This document shows, in pieces, positions 58,235 through 64,000 of a DNA stretch of 64,000 nt (the first letter of the stretch is position 1; each line of letters starts with the position of its first letter). The notes under the pieces were generated by a model. That model ran no database searches. It was given only the letters and a program-made list of their open reading frames with translations, and was not told where the DNA came from. Source of the stretch: Triticum aestivum (lineage: Eukaryota; Streptophyta; Magnoliopsida; Poales; Poaceae); NCBI RefSeq assembly GCF_018294505.1, contig NC_057800.1:176622113-176686112 (forward strand), read 5' to 3'. The position numbers were made by a program, and so were the translations under genes.

Positions 58235-60768
58235 CTATGTTACCTCAACGGGGATATGCACATCCCCAATAATAAGAGTATCATATTTCTTCTTGACAGT
58301 AGGAAGAGGAAATTCAAAACCTCCAAATATAACCGATGGGATTTTTCCAATAGAGTTGATACTATGAACTTGAGGTTGTTTCCTCGAAAAGTGTACCGTA
58401 TGCTCATTACCATTAACATGAGAAGTGACATTGCCTTTAGTGCAATCAATAACAGCCCCTGCAGTATTCAAAAAGGGTCTTCCAAGAATAATAGACATAC
58501 TATCGTCCTCGGGAATATCAAGAATAACAAAGTCTGTTAAAATAGTAACATTTGCAACTACAATAGGCACATCCTCACAAATACCGAAAGGTATAGCAGT
58601 TGATTTATCATCCATTTGCAAAGATATTTTAGTAGGTGTCAACTTATTCAAATCAATTCTATGATATAAAGAGAGAGAGAGGCATAACACTAACACCGGC
58701 TCCAAGATCACATAAAGCAGTTTTAACATAGTTTCTTTTAATGGAGCATGGTATAGTTGGTACACCTGGATCTCCAAGTTTCTTTGCTATTCCACCCTTA
58801 AAAGTATAATTAGCAAGCATGGTGGAAATTTCAGCTTCCGGTATCTTTCTTTTATTTGTAACAATATCTTTCATATACTTAGCATAAGGATTCATTTTGA
58901 GCATATCAGTTAATCGCATACGCAAAAAGATAGGTCTAATCATTTTAGCAAAGTGCTCAAAATCCTCATCATCCTTTTTCTTGGATGGTTTGGGAGGAAA
59001 AGGCATGGGTTTCTGAACCCAAGGCTCTCTTTCCTTACTGTGTTTCCTAGCAACAAAGTCTTTCTTATCATAATGTTGATTCTTTGATTGTGGGTTATCA
59101 AGATCAACAACAGGTTCAATTTCTATATTATTATCATTAGTAGGTTGAGCATCAACATGAACATTATCATTAACATTATCACTAGTTTCAGGTTCATTAC
59201 CATATTGTGTTTCAGCATTAGAAATAGAAATATCATTTGGATTCTCAGGTGTTTCAGTAATAGGTTCACTAGAAGCATGCAAAGTCCTATCATTTTTCTT
59301 TTTCTTCCTATTAGAAGGACTAGGTGCATCTACATTATTTCTCTAAGAATCTTGCTCAATTCTCTTAGGATGGCCTTCAGGATACAAAGGTTCCTGAGTC
59401 ATTTTACCACCTCTAGTCATAACTCTAACAGCATTATCATTATCCATACTATTCAATTCATTGAGCAAATCATTTTGAGCTTTAAGTACTTGTTCTACTT
59501 GAGTGGTAACCATAGAAGCATGTTTACTAATAAGTTTAAGTTCACCTTTGACATTAGCCATATAATTACCCAAGTGTTCAAGCATATCTGAATTGTATTT
59601 CAATTGTCTACCAAAATAAGCATTAAAATCTTCTTGCTTAACCATAAATTTATCAAACTCATCTAAGCATGGGCTAGCAAATTTAGTAAACGGGATTTCA
59701 GCTTTATCATATCTATAGAGAGAATTTACCTTTACTACCTGTGTCGGGTTATCAGGACCATGAGTTTCTTCAATAGGAGATGGATCAAGGTCATATGTTT
59801 CTTCAACATGCGGTAAATTAAGATCGTTTATTTCTTCAATAGGAGGTAAATTCTTAACATCTTCAGCTTTAATACCTTTTTCTTTCATAGATTTCTTTGC
59901 CTCTTGCATATCTTCAGGACTGAGAAATAGAACACCCCTCTTCTTCGGAGTTGGTTCAGGAAGTGTCCAATTAATTTCATTTGTCAACATATTATTCAAT
60001 AGAATTTCAGCTTCATCCGGCATTCTTTCCCTGAAAACAGAACCAACACAACTATCCAGGTAATCTCTGGAGGCATCGGTTAGTCCATTATAAAAGATAT
60101 CAAGTATTTCATTTTTCTTAAGAGGATGATCAAGCAAAGCATTAAGTAATTGGAGAAGCCTCCCCCAAGCTTGTGGGAGACTCTCTTCTTCAATTTGCAC
60201 CAAATTATATATATCCCTTAAAGCAGCTTGTTTCTTATAAGCAGGGAAATATTTAGCAGAGAAGTAATAAATCATATCCTGGAGACTACGCACACAACCA
60301 GGATCAAGAGAATTAAACCATATCTTAGCATCACCCTTTAATGAGAATGAAAATATTTTAAGGATATAAAAGTAACGAGTTCTCTCAGCATTAGTGAACA
60401 GGGTGGCTATGTCATTTAATTTAGTAAGATGTGCCACAATAGTTTCAGATTCATAGCCGTGAAAAGGATCAGATTCAACCAAAGTAATTATATCAGTATC
60501 AATGGAGAATTCATAATCCTTATCAGTAACAAAGATAGGTGAAGTAGCAGAAGCAGGGCCAGGTTTCATCCTAGCATTTAGAGATTGCTTATTCCATTTA
60601 GCTAATAACCTCTTAACTTCATAACTATCTTTGCAAGCTAGAATAGCTATAGAAGCTTCTTTATCAAAAACATAACCCTTAGGAATAACGGGCAAGTCTT
60701 CATCATCACTTTCATCAATATTACCAGATTCAATATGTTCATCCTCTCTAACCCTAGCAAGTTGTTCA
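58235..60768 (-). pseudogene. gag-protease of element B, one stop and one frameshift
   Basis: The frame is open from the truncation at 60768 (EQLARVREDEH) and through the gag core: DPFHGYESETIVAHLTKLND, FSFSLKGDAKIWFNSLDPG and ESLPQAWGRLLQLLNALLDH. An in-frame TAG occurs at 59343-59345. After it, the frame continues to the protease, which keeps its active site, LCDLGAGVSVMP. A frameshift falls in a CT run at about 58672-58681; the frame then continues with LGRPFLNTAGAVIDCTKG to the stop at 58235. Only two breaks, so better preserved than the copy in A, where the residue after DLG is changed. Confidence 0.87.
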
Positions 60769-60888
60769 TGAAGAAAATATGCCCTACAGGCAATAATGAA
60801 GTTATTATTTAATTCCTTATATCATGATAAATGTTTATTATTCATGCTAGAATTGTATTAATCGGAAACATAATACATGTGTGAATAC
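60769..60888 (+). repeat. Copia LTR start (Angela/WIS/BARE1 type), plus orientation
   Basis: TGAAGAAAATATGCCCTACA and the following 100 bases match the sense start of the Copia LTR; the same sequence is read in reverse at 41140-41259. It interrupts the gag of B and is itself interrupted at 60889. It belongs to a second Copia element in the opposite orientation from the one at 39646. Confidence 0.85.
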
Positions 60889-63800
60889 TGTGACGCCCTC
60901 GATTCAATCGTACACTAATCATGCATGCAAATGTGTACGATCAAGATCAGGGACTCACGGGAAGATATCACAACACAACTCTAAAACATAAATAAGTCAT
61001 ACAAGCATCATAATACAAGCCAGGGGCCTCGAGGGCTCGAATACATGTGCTCGATCATAGACGAGTCAGCGGAAGCAACAATATCTGAGTATAGACATAA
61101 GTTAAACAAGTTTGCCTTAAGAAGGCTAGCACAAACTGGGATACAGATCGAAAGAGGCGCAGGCCTCCTGCCTGGGATCCTCCTAAACTACTCCCGGTCG
61201 TCGTCAGCGGGCAGCACGTAGTAGTAGGCACCTCCAGTGTAGTAGGGGTCGTCGTCGACGGTGGCGTCTGGCTCCTGGACTCCAGCATCTGGTTGCGACA
61301 ACCAGAAGAAAGGAAAGGGGAAAAGGGGGGAGAAAGCAACCGTGAGTACTCATCCGAAGTACTCGCAAGCAAGGAACTACACTACATATGCATGGGTATA
61401 TGTGTAAGGAGGCCATATCAGTGGGCTGAACTGCAGAATGCCAGAATAAGAGGGGGATAACTAATCCTGTCGAAGACTACGCTTCTCGCAGCCACCGTCT
61501 TGCATCAAGTAGAAGAGAGTAGATTGAAGTCCTCCAAGTAGCATCTCCAAGTAGCATCTCCAAATAGCATCTCATAGCATAATCCTACCCGGCGATCCCC
61601 TCCTCATATCCCTGAGGTAGAGCGACCACCGGTTGTATCTGGCACTTGGAAGGGTGTGTTTTATTAAGTATCCGGTTCTAGTTGTCATAAGGTCAAGGTA
61701 CAACTCCAAGTCGTCCTGTTACCGAAGATCACGGCTATTCGAATAGATTAACTTCCCTGCAGGGGTGCACCACATAACCCAACACGCTCGATCCCATTTG
61801 GCCGGACACACTTTCCTGGGTCATGCCCGGCCTCGGAAGATCAACACGTCGCAGCCCCACCTAGGCTCAACGGAGAGGCCAGCACGCCGGTCTAAACCTA
61901 AGCGCGCAGGGGTCTGGGCCCATCGCCCTGAGCACACCTGCACGTTGCGTAGGGCGGCCGGAAGCAGACCTAGCCCCCTTACAAGAGCGGTTACCAGTCC
62001 AATCCGGCGCGCGCCGCTCCGTCGCTGACGTCTGAAGTGCTTCGGCTGATACCACGACGTCGGGATACCCATAACTACTCCCACGTAGATGGTTAGTGCG
62101 TATAGGCTCGTAGCCAACTCAGATCAAATACCAAGATCTCGTTAAGCGTGTTAAGTATCCGCGAACGCCGAACAGGGCCAGGCCCACCTCTCTCCTAGGC
62201 GGTCTCAACCTGCCCTGTCGCTCCGCCACAAAGATCCACACAGAGGGCCGTCGGGACAAAGGTCCTTTCAGCCCCCAATCCGTGAATCACTCGCGGGTAC
62301 TCTTCGAGCTGACCCGACTTTAGTCACCATCTGTATAGTATGTATGTATGTATAGTATATACCCGTGATCACCTCCCGAGTGATCACGGCCCAATAGTAT
62401 AGCAAGGCAGACGACAAGAATGTAGGGCCAATGATGATAAACTAGCATCCTATACTAAGCATTTAGGATTGCAGGTAAGGTATCAACAGGTGTAGCAACA
62501 ATGTCAGGCTATGCATCAGAATAGGATCAACGGAAAGCAGTAACATGCTACACTACTCTAATGCAAGCAGTATAGAGTAGAATAGGCGATATCTGGTGAT
62601 CAAGGGGGGGGGCTTGCCTGGTTGCTCTGGCAAGAAGGAGGGGTCGTCAACTCCGTAGTCGAACTGGGCAGCAGCAGCGTCGGTCTCGTAGTCTACCGGA
62701 GAGAAGAGGGGGAAGAAACAATGAATACAATGCAAACAAATGCATATCGATGCATGACATGACAAGTAACGATGCTAGGTGTGCCCAATCGCGGTAGTAG
62801 GTGATACCGACGAAGGGGGAAACATCCGGGAAAGTATTCCCGGTGTTTCGCGTTTTCGGACAGATGAACCGGAGGGGGAAAGTTGCGTGTTTGGTATGTT
62901 AGAGGTGTGTGGTGGACGAACGGGCTGCGTATCCGGGTTCGTCTCGTCGTTCTGAGCAACTTTCATGTAGAAAGTATTTTCATCCGAGTTACGGATTAAA
63001 AGATATGATTTTCTAAAGATTTAAATCATTTCTGATTTTATTTATTCATTTAAATCCAACCTTATCCAGAACAGTGCCTGATGACGCAGGCATGACATCA
63101 GAGTGATGTCAGCAGGTCAACTGGTCGGTTGACCAGTCAAACCAGACAGGTGGGTCCAGTGGGACCCACATGTCATTGTCAGGGACAATAACAGAGTTCT
63201 AAAATTAACTGAAAGGGTTAATTAGTGTGTGGGTCCTAGCAGTCAGTGAGAGGTTAAAGTTTTAATTAACTAATTTAATTAATTAGCAGTTTATCTATTT
63301 GTTTTATTTTTTTATAGCATGGGGCCCGCATGTCAGTGCCACTGGGCTGCCCAGTCAGCACGTTGACCCAGTCAACAGGTCAACAGGGGGCCCTGGGCCC
63401 ACCAGTCAGTGGCCCGAGACGGTGCCACGTGGGTGCCAGCTCGGCACCCGCCGGAGACGCGCCGGGGCTAACTCCGGCGACCAAAACAACGGCGGCCCCT
63501 CGCCGGAGTTGGCCGGAACCGTGCTACGGGGCTCGGTTTCGGGCGTGCGTGGGTGCGTTCGAACGGTCACTCGACCGCGCGTCGAGTGGTGGTGGTGGCA
63601 TCGCCGGACCTGGCCGGAAACGTCACCGGCGACGAGGTCCGCGGCGTTGCGTTCGGGCGCTCATCAGGGATGGCGCAAAGAGGCACGGGAGGGGGCGTGC
63701 GCGTGTGCGTTGAGTCGGGCGTTCGACGCCGCGTCCATCTATGGTGGCGGCGCGGCCCGTAACGGGCTAGGACGACGACGGCGAGAGGCCGAGCGGACGC

Positions 63801-64000
63801 CGGTGTTCGGGCGCGGTCGGAAACGAGGCTAGAGGGCACGGGAAGGCACGGGCCCGAGCTCGTTGGGCTCATGGGAGCAAGAGGAGCTCGATGCCGTGCC
63901 CAGGTGAGTGCGACAGGGGCCGTGGCCACGGCGGCGAGGTACACCGCGGCGACCGGAGCCCGGGCACGACGACGAGCTAGTTACCGCGCGAGCTAGGAGA
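60889..64000 (-). mobile_element. Long GC-rich LTR (LARD-like), left part
   Basis: It starts TGTGACGCCCTCGATTC inside the Copia LTR and runs to the end of the window without coding sequence. The start resembles the 4-kb solo LTR (TGTAATGCCCTCGAT), and both carry CCCTGCAGGGGTG (12417 and 61756) at similar places, so the two are probably related families. A TATG microsatellite lies near 62338-62356. The GC-rich part from 63320 resembles the leader region of the solo LTR. Whether it is a solo LTR or part of a full element cannot be seen. Confidence 0.7.

Larger units (their letters stand above)
56971..60768 (-). mobile_element. Gypsy-like element B, internal part only
   Basis: Minus-strand gag-protease (60768-58235) and extra ORF (57448-56971), the same order as element A. 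Both ends are missing: on the left the sequence changes to Copia LTR at about 56970, on the right to another Copia LTR at 60769. No LTR of B, RT or integrase is in the window. Sequence similarity to A is high in gag and protease, so A and B belong to the same or sister groups. Confidence 0.82.

Noticed and set aside
63299..63950. Arg/Gly-rich frames of up to 177 codons near the window end
   Set aside because: Same pattern as in the solo LTR: overlapping frames in GC-rich DNA and no recognisable motif.

Overview
The window looks like nuclear intergenic DNA from a large-genome grass of the wheat/barley tribe (Triticeae). Nearly every base can be placed in a transposable element. Several LTRs match, by recall, families typical of wheat and its relatives: Angela/WIS/BARE1-type Copia, Fatima-like Gypsy, and the large Gypsy groups whose LTRs start TGATACGTCTCC. 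Family names are from memory and were not checked against a database; the structure (LTR pairs, target-site duplications, reading frames) is read directly. I see no ordinary host gene, rRNA, tRNA or CRISPR.

Layout. 1-5629 is the 3' part of a CACTA (En/Spm) DNA transposon. It has a ~512-bp tandem array, a degenerate Ala/Glu-rich reading frame, an apparently intact three-exon GRF-type zinc-finger gene, six ~45-bp subterminal repeats and the terminal CACTAGTG. It sits inside Gypsy element A (5630-10870, minus strand; gag-protease, extra ORF, one LTR). Element A sits in the integrase of Gypsy J1 (10871-21901), which also carries a 4-kb solo LTR (11643-15661, TSD GATCA) and a spliced gene antisense to pol. 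21902-22890 is an unnamed LTR-like segment. A second J copy (J2) starts at about 22891 and is split by Gypsy O (23041-38424, TSD GACGC). The 5' LTR of O is in turn split by its relative I (23631-32021, TSD GGCTT). J2 resumes at 38430 and ends at 39645, where a minus-strand Copia begins. The right LTR of the Copia is split by Fatima-like Gypsy F (46900-56885, TSD AGGGG) and then ends abruptly at about 56970 against Gypsy B (minus strand). B is cut at 60769 by a Copia LTR start, itself interrupted at 60889 by a long GC-rich LTR running off the window.

Function. The reading frames are retrotransposon gag, protease, RT, RNase H and integrase, nearly all broken by stops, frameshifts or loss of catalytic residues. 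O, I, A and B show no recognisable RT or integrase in the window and probably relied on partner elements. Two Gypsy families (J and F) each carry a convergent antisense gene with its own TATA-like box. The only frame that reads cleanly through its inferred splice junctions is the GRF zinc-finger gene of the CACTA element.

Relative order of insertion from nesting: J1 before A before CACTA; J1 before the solo LTR; J2 before O before I; J2 before Copia before F; B before the 60.8-kb Copia LTR before the terminal long LTR.
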